64,000 nucleotides of DNA from Achromobacter deleyi (GCF_016127315.1 NZ_CP065997.1:6572001-6636000), one strand, 5' to 3'; positions 6,893 to 16,410 are shown, numbered from the stretch's first letter. Notes: generated by a model from the letters alone, not told the origin. Translations and numbers: made by a program.

Positions 6893-8074
6893 TCAGGTCA
6901 CCGTGAGTTTGATGTCGTCCGGCGTCGCCGTGGCGGCTTCGTTGAACGCCAGAGACACGTCGGGCGCGCCGTTGCCGGTCGGGCCTCGCAACGTCAGCCC
7001 GGAAATCTTGAACGTGCCATTGCCGGCCACGCCGTTGGCTGCCGAAATGGCGTCAGCCCACTCCACCGACGCGCTGGCGCCGCCGCCGATCGCGACACCG
7101 TTGATGTAGTCCGCGACCGCCCGCTGCACCGCCACGCCGATGGCCGTGGTGTAGCCCGGCAAGGCCCGCAGCTGCACGTCGACGGCCAGCGGCACGATCG
7201 TGGGCCGGAAGAACCGGATGCGATGCGCGATGCCGTAGATATCCGTCACGACCACCGTGGTGGTGCCGTGCGTGCCGGTCCCCGGCGTCTTCTTGGCGGC
7301 AATGGCCTGCGCGATCAGCGCCGCGTCTCCGCCATCGACCACCAGCGCGATGCTGTGCGGCGGCAGGCCGTGGGCGTCCGCCACCGCGCCATCGTTCTCG
7401 AAGGCGGCGTGGCGCAACACACCGGGCACCGACGCGACGGCGCCAATCGTGCCCTCCAGCACGCTGCGCGACGGCAGCGCCACCGAGACGGCCTGCCGCA
7501 CGCGCAATGCGGCGTCGCCCTCGACCGGCGCGCCCGGCGTAGCCGCCGCCCGGTTGGCCACGGACTGCCAGCCCAGCGTGGGCGTGCCGATCTGGTCGAT
7601 CGTGCCCGCGGCCGCGGTGATCGCCCCCAGCGCCTGGCTGTAGGCGGTGACCGTGATCTCGCCGCCAGGCGGAATGGTCACGCTGGCCGGCAGTTGCCAG
7701 CGGGTACGGTTGGCATCGGTCGCCACGCCGTTGACGATGGTGACGCCGCCCTGCCCCACCAGGCGCAGGTCCACCGACGAACGCGTCGCGGCGCCGCGCG
7801 CCAGGCCGTTGATCTTGACGTTGCTCGACAATGCCGCGTTGGCGGCGGTGGCCGGCGAGAACCCGTTGTACACATTGATCGCCGCCGTATTGGCCTCGTG
7901 GATCGCCAGCGCGAACACCGCCAGCAACTGGCCGTCCTGGCTGTCCGCTTCGAGATAGGTGTCGGCGCCGTAGATGGCCCGGTACTGGTCCTTGAAATAC
8001 TGCAGCACCTCACCGTAGCCGGGCGCGCGGATGCCCGTGGCGTCGATGACCGGGGCCGTGGAAAGAATCGTCAT
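6893..8074 (-). CDS. Baseplate J/gp47-like wedge protein
   Basis: A 393-residue protein with the baseplate J layout. The N-terminal part has DSQDGQLLAVFALAIHEAN; then come a beta-rich middle, the EGDAALRVRQAVS motif and a C-terminal part ending in a DISLAF-like strand. It forms the wedge that joins the hub to the fibre network. Its ATG overlaps the stop of the preceding wedge gene (ATGA at 8071-8074), a sign of coupled translation. Confidence 0.88.
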   Translation of the reverse strand: MTILSTAPVIDATGIRAPGYGEVLQYFKDQYRAIYGADTYLEADSQDGQLLAVFALAIHEANTAAINVYNGFSPATAANAALSSNVKINGLARGAATRSSVDLRLVGQGGVTIVNGVATDANRTRWQLPASVTIPPGGEITVTAYSQALGAITAAAGTIDQIGTPTLGWQSVANRAAATPGAPVEGDAALRVRQAVSVALPSRSVLEGTIGAVASVPGVLRHAAFENDGAVADAHGLPPHSIALVVDGGDAALIAQAIAAKKTPGTGTHGTTTVVVTDIYGIAHRIRFFRPTIVPLAVDVQLRALPGYTTAIGVAVQRAVADYINGVAIGGGASASVEWADAISAANGVAGNGTFKISGLTLRGPTGNGAPDVSLAFNEAATATPDDIKLTVT

Positions 8075-8424
8075 AATGCCGCCTGCACGATGGCCGTGCC
8101 ATAAAGGGTTGAGATGGATGCCGTCACGCTCAGGCCGCGGGTATCCGGGTCGAGCTGGCTCGAATAGTCCGTCAGGCCGGTCACGCCGGCCGTGCCCAGG
8201 ATGCGTTGGCGTATCGCCCAGTCATAACTGGCCCTGGGCTGCTTGCCCAGGACCTCGCCGCGCCAGGGCATGCCTTCGGTCTCGTCCAGGAACCACTCGC
8301 CGCGCGCCAGCATCAGGCGTGTTTTCACGGCCTGGGCCACGGCCTCGGGCGAATCGCGAAGGAAATCGGCCTGCGGCGTGCCGAACGAGTAGTCGCCGCC
8401 GGCGTCCAGTTTTCGGTAACGCAT
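8071..8424 (-). CDS. gp46/gp25-like baseplate wedge protein
   Basis: A 117-residue protein starting MRYRKLDAGGDY. LARGEWFLDETEGMPW and the later VTGLTDYSSQLD are typical of Mu gp46-like wedge subunits, which function like T4 gp25. Position directly before baseplate J supports the call. It would help lock the sheath onto the baseplate. Length fits the family. Confidence 0.78.
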   Translation of the reverse strand: MRYRKLDAGGDYSFGTPQADFLRDSPEAVAQAVKTRLMLARGEWFLDETEGMPWRGEVLGKQPRASYDWAIRQRILGTAGVTGLTDYSSQLDPDTRGLSVTASISTLYGTAIVQAAL

Positions 8425-8432
8425 AGAAGTCC

Positions 8433-9176
8433 TCAGTTGGGCGGCGAAGTCACCGCGTTGGCGCCTTGCGCCGTATGGGTGTGGCTGTCGTCCACCCGCT
8501 TGCCGTTGGCCAGGATCTGGCCGATCACGTTCAACACCCCGGTGATCTGGGCGGTGTTGCCCTGGCCGCCGCTTCCCACCAGGCCGGCCAGGTAGCTGAG
8601 CAGGCCGTTCACCAGCACCTGCCCGGAAAACTCGGAAACCGGCGCGACCACGTCGAAGCCGCCCGGCGCCACGATCCTGACCTTGCGGGAGTCGGGATCC
8701 AGTTCCAGGAAGGTCGAGCCGTCATCGCTGCGCAGCTGGGTGGCGCGGGTGCTGACGGCGGGCAGCACCCGCGGCTGCGATCGCACGCCCACGTAGACAA
8801 AGCCGTCGGACAGGTCATGCATCCGCACTTCCGCCTGGTTCTGCACCTTGCCCGACTGCCACCAGGCGTCGATGCAGCGCGACGCGAACACCACCAGGCA
8901 TTCGTCGCCCGGCTTGACCGGGAAGGTCAGCGTGCAATTGCCGCCGGACGGGAAATACACCGGGCAGTCCACCAGCAGCGGCAGCGTGGCATGCTGCTCC
9001 CGCCCTTCCGGCGTGGTGATGCGCGCGCGGATGGCGGGCTGCGCGGTGCACGTCATGGCCACCGGATCGAAGTCGCCGATGATCGCCGGCATCGCCGTCC
9101 AGGTCTGCGCCAGCGCGCCGCGCAAGGCGGCGCCGATCGCGGCTTCCGGATCGTTCAAATTCTCAAGTCGCTTCAT
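8433..9176 (-). CDS. Baseplate spike, Gp138-N type
   Basis: A 247-residue protein with an N-terminal OB-like region of the Gp138 type (about 25-125; LPLLVDCPVYFPSGG and FPVKPGDECLVVFASRCIDAWW). A beta-helix-like middle follows (FLELDPDSRKVRIVAPGGFDV). The end carries HTHTAQ, a His-rich motif often seen in membrane-piercing spikes, where it may bind metal. It is likely the puncturing device mounted on the hub encoded next door. Confidence 0.8.
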   Translation of the reverse strand: MKRLENLNDPEAAIGAALRGALAQTWTAMPAIIGDFDPVAMTCTAQPAIRARITTPEGREQHATLPLLVDCPVYFPSGGNCTLTFPVKPGDECLVVFASRCIDAWWQSGKVQNQAEVRMHDLSDGFVYVGVRSQPRVLPAVSTRATQLRSDDGSTFLELDPDSRKVRIVAPGGFDVVAPVSEFSGQVLVNGLLSYLAGLVGSGGQGNTAQITGVLNVIGQILANGKRVDDSHTHTAQGANAVTSPPN

Positions 9177-9224
9177 GAATCATCCTGCTGAAATGGCGCC
9201 GACGCGCCACGGACATGGCGCCCG

Positions 9225-10253
9225 CTACTTGACGACGTTGGCGGACTTGGCGGCATCGCCGTCCATGCCTGCCCGGCCCAGATCGCCGGGATACAGCGTG
9301 GCGTCGGTCGCCAGGCACAGCACGTCCGTGTACCAGTCGTTGTCGCGGGTATTGCCGAGATGCTCGGTTTCCATCACGTAGTAATAACCATCGCCGCTGA
9401 TGCGGCGTTGTTCGCTGTAGTCGATTGCTTTCGCGCCGCCCTCGCCGCCGCCCTTGGCCTCATAGCCGTACTCGCGGATGCGGCTGTTGTCCAGATGGAT
9501 CAGCCCGCCCACGCGGATGCTGGGATTGAGCAGCATGCGCAGCTTGATGCCCTTTTCCGTCTGCTCGGGCATGCCGACCAGGCCGGTGTCGTGCGACACC
9601 ACCGGCACGGCGCCCGGCACGTAGGCGGTCTCGGGCACCACCACCACCTTGCCGTCCTGGATGCTCCACAGCGTGTTGGCGCTGCTGCACACGTCCTGCA
9701 GGTAGTCGCGGACCATGCCCGACATGACCGAGCCGCGGATCGAACCCTTGCCGCCCAGGTCCGGCACATAGCCTTGCTTGACGCCATAGGGATTCATGGC
9801 CGAGCACAGCAGCTGCACCTTGCCGCCGCGGGTGCTGCCCTTGGACAAGGTGGCGTTGATCACCGCGAAGTTGTAGGCCTTGTCGCCGTCGGCCGCGGTG
9901 ATTTCCAGCGCCATGTCGGTATCGCCCGAACGCCCCCATTTGGCGCGCACCACGTTGCCGTGGAAGATCACGCCGTAGTTGCCCTCGTAGCCGGCCTGCA
10001 GCACGACGCGGGTGAACTCCCGCTGCACCAGGCTGGCCGTTTCGCGGCTGGCGTTCATCACCTTGATGGTGGCGCTGTTGGGCGACTTGGCGTCATTGCG
10101 CTTGATGGCGAAACTGAAGCTGAGCGCCGACAGGTCCAGGGCGTCCTCGTCGCCGACGATCAGCGACACTTTCCTGCCCCACTGGCGCACGCCCTCGTCG
10201 TCCACCGGATCGCCATAGACGGTGATCGGTTCCATCGTCGAATCCTCGGCCAT
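9225..10253 (-). CDS. Baseplate hub (gp27/late control D-like)
   Basis: Predicted 342 residues from ATG 10253 (MAEDSTMEP), one base after the plug-gene stop. The N-terminal half has the hub-like pattern of two beta domains (SFSFAIKRNDAKSPNSATI, LQAGYEGNYGVIFHGNVV). The middle contains a YLQDVCSSANTLWSIQDGKVVVVPE stretch seen in tail hub proteins. It would form the trimeric ring joining tube, spike and wedges. An in-frame ATG at 10325 would overlap the plug gene and is rejected. Confidence 0.78.
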   Translation of the reverse strand: MAEDSTMEPITVYGDPVDDEGVRQWGRKVSLIVGDEDALDLSALSFSFAIKRNDAKSPNSATIKVMNASRETASLVQREFTRVVLQAGYEGNYGVIFHGNVVRAKWGRSGDTDMALEITAADGDKAYNFAVINATLSKGSTRGGKVQLLCSAMNPYGVKQGYVPDLGGKGSIRGSVMSGMVRDYLQDVCSSANTLWSIQDGKVVVVPETAYVPGAVPVVSHDTGLVGMPEQTEKGIKLRMLLNPSIRVGGLIHLDNSRIREYGYEAKGGGEGGAKAIDYSEQRRISGDGYYYVMETEHLGNTRDNDWYTDVLCLATDATLYPGDLGRAGMDGDAAKSANVVK

Positions 10254-10254
10254 G

Positions 10255-10554
10255 TCAGTCCGCCACCCAATAGAGTTTGGCGCCACGCCCCAGATCGGTG
10301 AACGTGGGCACATCGTCCGGCGCATCCGCGCCCGTCACCCGCAGCCCGCCAGCGAGCCCCAGGTGCCGGTACTGGCCCAGCAGGTTCAGGCCGGTGACCA
10401 GCGGAATGCCCGAGACCAGCGGCTGGCCAAGGTCGTCGGCCACGTCCAGGATCCAGCCATCGCGGTATTGCAGCGTCAGCCGGTAGTCGTCGCCGCCCAG
10501 CGAAATGGCGAACACCTGCGGAATCGGCGACACGGGTATCTCGAAGTAATTCAT
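10255..10554 (-). CDS. Phage baseplate plug family protein
   Basis: A 99-residue protein starting MNYFEIPVSPIPQVFAISLG, close to the pattern of the small baseplate plug family (DUF6983) found between a Dit-like gene and the hub gene. QYRDGWILDVAD is also typical. It probably fills the hub lumen or supports tube start. Its stop is separated from the hub start by one base. Confidence 0.7.
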   Translation of the reverse strand: MNYFEIPVSPIPQVFAISLGGDDYRLTLQYRDGWILDVADDLGQPLVSGIPLVTGLNLLGQYRHLGLAGGLRVTGADAPDDVPTFTDLGRGAKLYWVAD

Positions 10555-10563
10555 GTGCCTCTC

Positions 10564-11163
10564 CTAGTTCCAATGCAGCGATCCGCCCTTGGGCGGCGCC
10601 GCGGGCCGGGACGACTTCGTGCCCAGGCTCTGCTTTTCCGCGGTCTTGTCCTTTTCCTGCTGGTGCGCGTACGGCGGCAGGGACGTGCTGCGGGTCTGCG
10701 CCACGATCACTTCGCGCAGCGCCACGGTGGCGAATACGGCGCCGGAGGTGTCCTTGTTGTTCTCGACCGAGATTTTCTCGATCAGCATGCTGCTGTAGCG
10801 CCGCCGGCTGGTGACCACCTCCACCGGCTCGCGCGACTCCTGCAGGCTGAGCAACTGCGAATAGATGGCGGTCGCGAAATCGTCGGCCGCCGCCTTGCCG
10901 TTGGCCACGTCCTTGGCCTGCGCGCCGCGCAATGCCTTGTACGAGGCGTTGCTCCAGGCACATTTCATGGTCAGCGTCAGCGGCTGCTTGAAAGCATGGT
11001 CGCTGATCGCCGACTGGCCATAAGGCCCCGACTCCACGGGATGGCTGGTGATCTTGAGCGAATCGTCGAAGGACTCGCTGATCGTCGCCTGCACCACGAT
11101 GTCGCCGATTTTTTTGGACAGCAGGCCCACCATGTCGGCGCCCGCGATATTCAAGTCAGGCAT
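10564..11163 (-). CDS. Dit-like tail protein, N-terminal domain type
   Basis: A 199-residue protein. The core (about 15-150; VVQATISESFDDSLKITSHPVESG and the later RRRYSSMLIEKISVENN) resembles the Dit-like N-terminal domain of contractile-tail baseplates. The last 45 residues are polar and probably disordered. It sits directly after the tape measure, whose end it overlaps by 8 bases, the usual place for distal tail proteins that join tube and hub. Confidence 0.7.
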   Translation of the reverse strand: MPDLNIAGADMVGLLSKKIGDIVVQATISESFDDSLKITSHPVESGPYGQSAISDHAFKQPLTLTMKCAWSNASYKALRGAQAKDVANGKAAADDFATAIYSQLLSLQESREPVEVVTSRRRYSSMLIEKISVENNKDTSGAVFATVALREVIVAQTRSTSLPPYAHQQEKDKTAEKQSLGTKSSRPAAPPKGGSLHWN

Positions 11164-12829
11164 AAGACCCCTGCAGGTTGCGCGTCAGGTCGGCATTGAC
11201 CCGGCTCTGTTGATTGGCCACGGCTTCGCCGGTCGCGCCTGGATCGGCCGAACCGTTGACGTGGATGTGGGTGGTGGCATTGACCGAGACCGACGCCGCG
11301 GCGGACGCCCCCAGCACGCCGCCAGCGGCTTCGCCGGTGGAGAACCCGGAGCGGTAGTCACGCCACGGTTCGACCCGGGCGCCATCCATGGCCTCGGGCC
11401 GGATGCCGCTGCCCGGCAGGTACAACCCCGGACCTGGCCGTCCGGCATCGATGCCGGGGCCTCCCTGCAACGACTTCAGCGTCGCGTCGCCCATCGGGCT
11501 GGGGTACAGCAATAACCCGGCGCCCGCGGCCAGCGGCGAGGTCGCCACGCCGCGCACCACCGCCTTGGCGCCATCGGCGATGCGGCCGATCCAGGAGCCG
11601 GCGGCTTCCCACAACGACTTGCCCCACTGCAGCGCGGTCTGGCCGGCGGCCTTGACGCCGTCGACCACCATGGCGCCGCCACGTGCGGCCATATTGCCCA
11701 TCCAGGACCAGACGGCGCTGGCCATATTGCCCATCTGGGTCGCGGCCGTCCGACCCATCGAGGTCATCCTGCCGAACACGCCGCTCACGAAATTGCTGGT
11801 CGCCGTCCAGGCCTGGCTCACGAGACCGCCGATCCGGCCGGGCAACGAGGCCAGCTGGGTGCCCAGTCCGCCGATGATCGACCGCATGCCGCCCAGTCGC
11901 GAGACCAGGCCCATCAGCGCTCCCACCACGCCGCCGCCGCCCAGCATCAGGAATCCGCCGACCAGCAACAGGAGCTGCGAACTCAGGCCCCAGGTCACGC
12001 CGTCGAGCCAGGTGATCAGACTGATCACCGGTCCCAGCAACGACATGATCGACAACACGAAATTGCCGACCTCGCCCAGCCGCTTGCCGGCCGTCTGGCC
12101 GTTCTCCTTGAACCAGGCCGAAATGCCGTCGAGCGTCTCCTGCAGCTTCGGTCCCATCGTCAGGAGCGCCTGCGCGAACATCGCGTCGACCGAGCCGCTC
12201 AATTCACGGATGGTGCCCATCAGCCGGTGGGCACGTTCACCGGCGGCCTCGATGGTGCTGTTTTCCTGGGCATCGCGCTGCACCGACAGGCGCTGCCCGA
12301 ATTCGGGACTGCGCAGGACCTCCATGACGCCGGCGTCCAGCCCCAGGCTCTGGCCTGTCTCCCGGGCCTGCGTCGGATCCATGCGCTTGAGCGCATCGCT
12401 CAGTTCCAGCATCAGGTCGGCGCTGTTGCGCTGGCCGCCCGCGCCGTCGCTCAGCGTGATGTGCAGCTGTTCCAGCAAGGCGGCGATCTTGGGGTCGTCG
12501 CGCACATTGCGATGCAGCGCCTGGGTACTGCTGCGCATCGCTTCGGCGGATACGCCGAAGCCCTGCGCTACCGTCTCCAACGCCCGCATGTCCCGGCCCG
12601 TGGTGCCGCCCAGCTTGGCGGCGAAATAGCCTTGCTCGAACTGGGCGATCTTGTTCTCGGCAAAGTCGACGACGCTCTTTGCCCGTCCCGCGAATACCGC
12701 GAGCGCGTCGGCCAGGCTCTGCTTGCGCGAGTCGCCGATCGCCTGCTTGAGGTCCTTGAGGTCGTCCTTGTCGATCTTGATTGGGCCCATCAACCCGGAA
12801 AGGTTGATGGACAGGATTGTGTTAGCCAT
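11156..12829 (-). CDS. Tail tape measure protein (short)
   Basis: A 557-residue protein. The N-terminal ~250 residues are helical and charged, then comes a membrane-like Gly-rich hydrophobic region (about 255-320; VLSIMSLLGPVISLITWL), a Trp/Gly/Ala-rich middle and a Gly/Ala-rich C-terminus. These features and the position after the chaperone pair identify it as the tape measure. It is short for a myovirus; at about 1.5 angstrom per residue the tail would be near 80 nm. ATG 12829 overlaps the stop of the frameshift product and has no own ribosome site, which suggests coupling. Confidence 0.85.
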   Translation of the reverse strand: MANTILSINLSGLMGPIKIDKDDLKDLKQAIGDSRKQSLADALAVFAGRAKSVVDFAENKIAQFEQGYFAAKLGGTTGRDMRALETVAQGFGVSAEAMRSSTQALHRNVRDDPKIAALLEQLHITLSDGAGGQRNSADLMLELSDALKRMDPTQARETGQSLGLDAGVMEVLRSPEFGQRLSVQRDAQENSTIEAAGERAHRLMGTIRELSGSVDAMFAQALLTMGPKLQETLDGISAWFKENGQTAGKRLGEVGNFVLSIMSLLGPVISLITWLDGVTWGLSSQLLLLVGGFLMLGGGGVVGALMGLVSRLGGMRSIIGGLGTQLASLPGRIGGLVSQAWTATSNFVSGVFGRMTSMGRTAATQMGNMASAVWSWMGNMAARGGAMVVDGVKAAGQTALQWGKSLWEAAGSWIGRIADGAKAVVRGVATSPLAAGAGLLLYPSPMGDATLKSLQGGPGIDAGRPGPGLYLPGSGIRPEAMDGARVEPWRDYRSGFSTGEAAGGVLGASAAASVSVNATTHIHVNGSADPGATGEAVANQQSRVNADLTRNLQGSYA

Positions 12830-13456
12830 TTTTTTCTGCCATGTGGCGGCGGTGCGCTTCCGCCTTGTTGTCTGCCCGGACCGACAGCGCGTCGTTCAGG
12901 AGCGCGATGTCGGCCAGGTCCAGGGTGCCGTCCTTGAGGGACTCGTACTTGCAGAGCCCCTCGAGGACCGGCGCCAGCAACCAATCCTCGCCACCGGGCA
13001 GGCTCTTCAGCCAGCCTGTGTCGCCTCGGGGCTGCCGGTCTGGCTGGTAAGCAGCCCTTGTATAAAAGGCCCGAGGCTTCCGACGATGACGCGCAGCGTC
13101 AGCGGCAACATGACCGACAGGTCGATGTCCTGGAACATTGGCACGCGCTGGCTGGCCGACCAGATGGCGGTCCAGCCATGTTCCTGCTTGCGCTGGACCG
13201 CCTGCATGCAGGTGTCCAGCACATAATCGGCGTCCTCGTCCTTCATCGCCGCCAGGCCATCGGCCAGCGGTTGCAGGACATCGGCCATGCCGCCCGGATC
13301 CTCGGTGATCCCGCGACCGCCCGCCGCGAGGCGGACGAACACGGGGATCAGCGTAGGAACGATCGGAGCGATGCGGCGCGACACGTGGAACTGTTGCTTG
13401 GCGCTCAGTTTCCCGATGGAGTACCGGTGGCCGTTCAGATCAAGTTCCTGTGACAT
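12822..13456 (-). CDS. Tail chaperone GT-type frameshift product (join)
   Basis: In the -1 frame after the short chaperone, an open stretch covers its 3' end and continues to TAA at 12822-12824. It encodes about 63 further residues beginning WLKSLPGGEDWLLAPVLEGL and ending HRRHMAEKNG. Composition and length fit the T part of gpG-gpGT tail chaperones, and the product ends by overlapping the tape-measure ATG. The best slip point is the TTTT run at 13064-13067 (minus strand), although no canonical X-XXY-YYZ heptamer is seen. A separate gene with a rare start is the alternative. Confidence 0.6.
13007..13456 (-). CDS. Tail assembly chaperone (gpG-like)
   Basis: A 149-residue helical protein starting MSQELDLNGHRYSIGKLSAK, between tube and tape-measure genes. 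Position, length and the pattern of a conserved N-terminal beta stretch followed by helices match the short tail chaperones that coat the tape measure during tube growth. Its 3' end overlaps the -1 frame product described at 12822-13456. Confidence 0.7.
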   Translation of the reverse strand: MSQELDLNGHRYSIGKLSAKQQFHVSRRIAPIVPTLIPVFVRLAAGGRGITEDPGGMADVLQPLADGLAAMKDEDADYVLDTCMQAVQRKQEHGWTAIWSASQRVPMFQDIDLSVMLPLTLRVIVGSLGPFIQGLLTSQTGSPEATQAG

Positions 13457-13459
13457 GGC

Positions 13460-13900
13460 TTAGTAGATTCCCAGGATCGTGTCGATCTTCGCGGCGTCGA
13501 ACGTCCACTTCACCACGTCGCCGTCCTTCTTGTAGGTGAGATCGGGCTTCTTGCTGAAAGCGCACGAACGGCACGCCGTCACGTCGCCCGTGGCCGGGTT
13601 GGTGACGGTGATCAGGTTCTTGCCCCACAGGCGGCTGTCCAGCGACTGGGCGTCGTACAGGGCCTGCAGCTGCGCGTTGACCGGCGACGTTTTCAGGTAG
13701 CTCAGCGTCACGGTGCCGCTCTTGTCGGCACGCAGCGTGTGCATGACCTCGCCGTCGGCGCCCACGGTCATGGCGCTTTTCTCGGCCTTGGCGGCGATGG
13801 CGATGCCTTCATCGGCCACGCCCGAACCGGAACCCAGCGAAATCGCCCCGCCCGGGCCCACGAGACTGGCGCTGATATCAGCGAACGAATAGGTAGACAT
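13460..13900 (-). CDS. Tail tube protein (DUF3277 family)
   Basis: A 146-residue protein starting MSTYSFADISASLVGPGGAI, typical of the DUF3277 tube family that accompanies DUF3383 sheaths. Visible blocks include GEVMHTLRADKSGTVTLSYLKTS and the C-terminal VVKWTFDAAKIDTILG. It should assemble as stacked hexameric rings inside the sheath. GGAG lies 8 bases before ATG 13900. It is next to the sheath gene, as usual for contractile tails. Confidence 0.82.
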   Translation of the reverse strand: MSTYSFADISASLVGPGGAISLGSGSGVADEGIAIAAKAEKSAMTVGADGEVMHTLRADKSGTVTLSYLKTSPVNAQLQALYDAQSLDSRLWGKNLITVTNPATGDVTACRSCAFSKKPDLTYKKDGDVVKWTFDAAKIDTILGIY

Positions 13901-13913
13901 CTGCTACTCCTGT

Positions 13914-15389
13914 TTAGCGGTTGACCGTGACCAGAACGTCGACGGTGTGGATGGCGCCGGCTTCCTTGGCGGCGACCTGGAACGGAACGGCCTTGCGCGC
14001 TTCGCGATCGGCCTGCGACTGGGTGGCGATCGTCGGCGCGTAGACGTAATAGCCCTTGGCCAGCGTGTCGCCCTGCTTGAGGGCGCCGAAGCCGGCCGAA
14101 TTCCATACGCCCGGGGCCAGGTAGCCGTTGTTGACGGCGGCCTCGCAAGCGGCCTCGATCACCGAGGCGATCAGCTGGTTGCCGGCGTCGGTCTGCGGCA
14201 CCTTGGTCGGGCTGGTGTACAGCAGGTTGTAGACGTCGGTCTGGACGCGGTTGCGGAACCAGATCGCGTTGTAGACCGAGTCGATGAAGATGCCGCTGGG
14301 CGTCACGCCGTACTGGATGATGGCCGTGTCGTTGTCGTAGTTGACGAACACGTTGCAGTTCTTGGCGGCCAGCGTGTCGGCCTGGCTGCTGCTCAGGGTC
14401 TCGGCGACGATGCCGGGCTCCTGCTTGTACATCAGCGTGATTGTGGTGTTGTTGGCGTTGAAGTTCACCGTCAGCATGCGGCCCAGCAGCGAGGCCACTG
14501 CGTACGGATTGGCGCTGGAGAACTGCACGATCGAGTACTTGACCTTCAGCGCCTTCAGCTGGCTGGCGATGTCGTCGTGGTTGGTCGGGTCCAGCACCTG
14601 CGGCGCCTGGGTCGACACGCCGTACAGGTGGCGCTGGTCGGCCTCGATCAGGGCGGCCACGGCCAGGTGCTGCGCGTTGGTGATGTCGACATCGGCGAAG
14701 GCCAGGCCCAGGAACTTGTTGGCGAAGCGGTCCAGGAACAGCGACACGGCATCCACCGGGGACTCGGCGACGACGCCAGCGACGGGCGCGGAGGCCTTGG
14801 CCGCGGTCAGGCCCAGCATCGACGAGATGTCGGTGCCGGCGCCGGCGGCCGAGGCGTAGCCCAGCGTCGAGGTGGTGCCCGAGGTGTTCGAGGTCACGAC
14901 GAACTGCGAGCCGTTCCACACCACCGAGGCCGCGGCCAGGGCCGTCGAGATGATCGTGGCGACGCCGTTCAGGTTGGTGGCGCCGGAGAAGTCCAGGCCG
15001 TTGACCGTCTTGGCGGTGCCGTCGACCGTCAGGGTGAAGGCGCCCGCGGTCACCGCGGTCCAGGCCGACATCTGCTTCTCGGCGGCCGACAGCACGGCGC
15101 CGCGCAGCGTGGCCGAGGTCGCGCCCTTGGCCCAGCGGCCGATGTACAACTGCGAGGGCTGGGGCGTCTGCTGGAAGTACAGCAGGGCCGCGCGGTATTC
15201 GGCCGCGGTGGTGCCGAAGTCGGCGGCGACGGCGTCGATGCCGCCATAGGAGCGCATGCGCTCGCCGGTGTCGATGACGGCGGACGAGCCCAGCAGCAGC
15301 GCGGTGTTCAGGCTCGCGCCTTGCGCCGCGAGCGGCGACATGTTGATCGTGACGTTGATCAGGCGTGATACCGGCAATCCATTAGCCAT
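13914..15389 (-). CDS. Contractile tail sheath (DUF3383 family)
   Basis: Predicted 491 residues from ATG 15389 ([18 protein letters not shown]), with an AAGGGA-type ribosome site. The start and the block [29 protein letters not shown] are characteristic of DUF3383 sheath proteins. The C-terminal region ([20 protein letters not shown], ending in a VLVTVNR strand) fits the sheath handshake domain. It forms the contractile outer layer that drives the tube into the target. An upstream in-frame ATG at 15449 overlaps the neck gene and is not used. Confidence 0.88.
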   Translation of the reverse strand: MANGLPVSRLINVTINMSPLAAQGASLNTALLLGSSAVIDTGERMRSYGGIDAVAADFGTTAAEYRAALLYFQQTPQPSQLYIGRWAKGATSATLRGAVLSAAEKQMSAWTAVTAGAFTLTVDGTAKTVNGLDFSGATNLNGVATIISTALAAASVVWNGSQFVVTSNTSGTTSTLGYASAAGAGTDISSMLGLTAAKASAPVAGVVAESPVDAVSLFLDRFANKFLGLAFADVDITNAQHLAVAALIEADQRHLYGVSTQAPQVLDPTNHDDIASQLKALKVKYSIVQFSSANPYAVASLLGRMLTVNFNANNTTITLMYKQEPGIVAETLSSSQADTLAAKNCNVFVNYDNDTAIIQYGVTPSGIFIDSVYNAIWFRNRVQTDVYNLLYTSPTKVPQTDAGNQLIASVIEAACEAAVNNGYLAPGVWNSAGFGALKQGDTLAKGYYVYAPTIATQSQADREARKAVPFQVAAKEAGAIHTVDVLVTVNR

Positions 15390-15399
15390 GGTAAATCCC

Positions 15400-15993
15400 T
15401 TAATCTTCAAGGTGGTTGATGTTGTCCGTCGGGGACAGCGACGCGGCATGCGTCGTGACTTGCGCCGACAGAAGATTCAGGACCGGATAGCTGCGCGTGA
15501 CCCGGCGCGTGAAGTGCAGGGTCATGTCGAACTGCCGTATCCACTGCTGATTCACGAGTTCGTGCTTGGCCAGGATTGGCCCCGCGCCGCCGACCGCCAT
15601 GCCTTGCGTCAGCAAGGGTTCGCGGTTCTGCGGCACGGCGGCGCCGTCGCGCAGCTGCGCCGCGTGGCGCAGCGCACGCGGTCCGTACATCGAGCAAAGC
15701 ACTTCGATGTCTTCGTGCCGAACGTATGAATCAGATCCTTCCCCGGCCGGGTCGTGGGTGACGACCGGACCGGCGTCCGCGGTTTGCGACCGGATGTCCA
15801 TCAGGCACCAGGTATCGGTCTGCGCGGGCGGTTCCACGCCGGCCGCGGGCCAGCGTGTGCGAACCATGTCTGTGGGCAGGCCGGACACGCCGGCGATGAA
15901 CCCATGCAACAGCGCCTCGAGCTCGGCATCCTCCAGGGGCGGAGAAATGGCGATCGGCGCCAGGTAGCCGCCGGTGGCCGAACTATTCGCCAT
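15400..15993 (-). CDS. Neck/tail terminator protein (gp12-like)
   Basis: Predicted 197 residues from ATG 15993, with AAGGAG upstream. [10 protein letters not shown], the [15 protein letters not shown] block and [16 protein letters not shown] match the phage neck terminator (gp12-like) group that precedes DUF3383 sheath genes. In phages it caps the tail and joins it to the head; in a headless particle it would only end tail growth. It is the first gene of the structural operon, and no capsid gene lies upstream. Confidence 0.72.
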   Translation of the reverse strand: MANSSATGGYLAPIAISPPLEDAELEALLHGFIAGVSGLPTDMVRTRWPAAGVEPPAQTDTWCLMDIRSQTADAGPVVTHDPAGEGSDSYVRHEDIEVLCSMYGPRALRHAAQLRDGAAVPQNREPLLTQGMAVGGAGPILAKHELVNQQWIRQFDMTLHFTRRVTRSYPVLNLLSAQVTTHAASLSPTDNINHLED

Positions 15994-16263
15994 GCGTCGC
16001 TCCTTTGTCGTGTTGAGATGCCCGAGGGCGGGTTTGGGGGAATCCAGAGGCCTGGAGGCGGAACGCCGACTTTGGTGCGCCATCGGCGCGATGCCGCGTT
16101 GCTTGATGCGTGCGGCCGGGTTGCGGCGGATTCCGGCTGTCGCCCACCGGGCTGCCGCCTCGAGCCGTTCCAGGTCACCGCGGGCGGGAGAAAGGCCCGG
16201 TCATGGAAGGAACGGCGAGGCGGCAGGCCGCTGGGCCCCGCCTTGCGGGCGGCGCCAAGCAAA

Positions 16264-16296
16264 ACGCCCCGCGCTCTCGAAGAGAACGCGGGGCGT
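16264..16296 (-). terminator. Intrinsic terminator 3 before the tail operon
   Basis: Arms ACGCCCCGCG and CGCGGGGCGT, extended inward by CTCT/AGAG. On the minus strand the hairpin is followed by TTTT, so it points at transcripts entering the tail operon. Confidence 0.75.
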
Positions 16297-16305
16297 GCAA
16301 ACGAA

Positions 16306-16379
16306 AAAAGGCCCCCACGCTCCGCCGCTACGCGGGTCGCTGCCCCCCGAGGGGGCGTTTTTGCCTTGGGGCGGCCCGG
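16306..16379. repeat. GC-rich intergenic hairpin repeat
   Basis: A hairpin-rich stretch with GCCCCC-CGA-GGGGGC followed by GTTTTT on the plus strand and by CCTTGGGGCGGCCCGGCGGC. It is of a kind commonly scattered between genes in Bordetella; a related copy is at 53681-53782. Confidence 0.55.
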
Positions 16380-16383
16380 CGGC

Positions 16384-16410
16384 AAAAAAAAGGCCCGCCT
16401 GTGGCGAGCC
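16384..16410 (-). terminator. Intrinsic terminator 2 before the tail operon
   Basis: On the minus strand GGCTCGCC-ACA-GGCGGGCC (one G-T pair) is followed by eight T residues. It is the strongest terminator shape in the leader. Confidence 0.82.

Noticed and set aside
13040..13080. Canonical X-XXY-YYZ slippery heptamer in the chaperone overlap
   Set aside because: Searched in the zero frame and not found; only a TTTT run is present.
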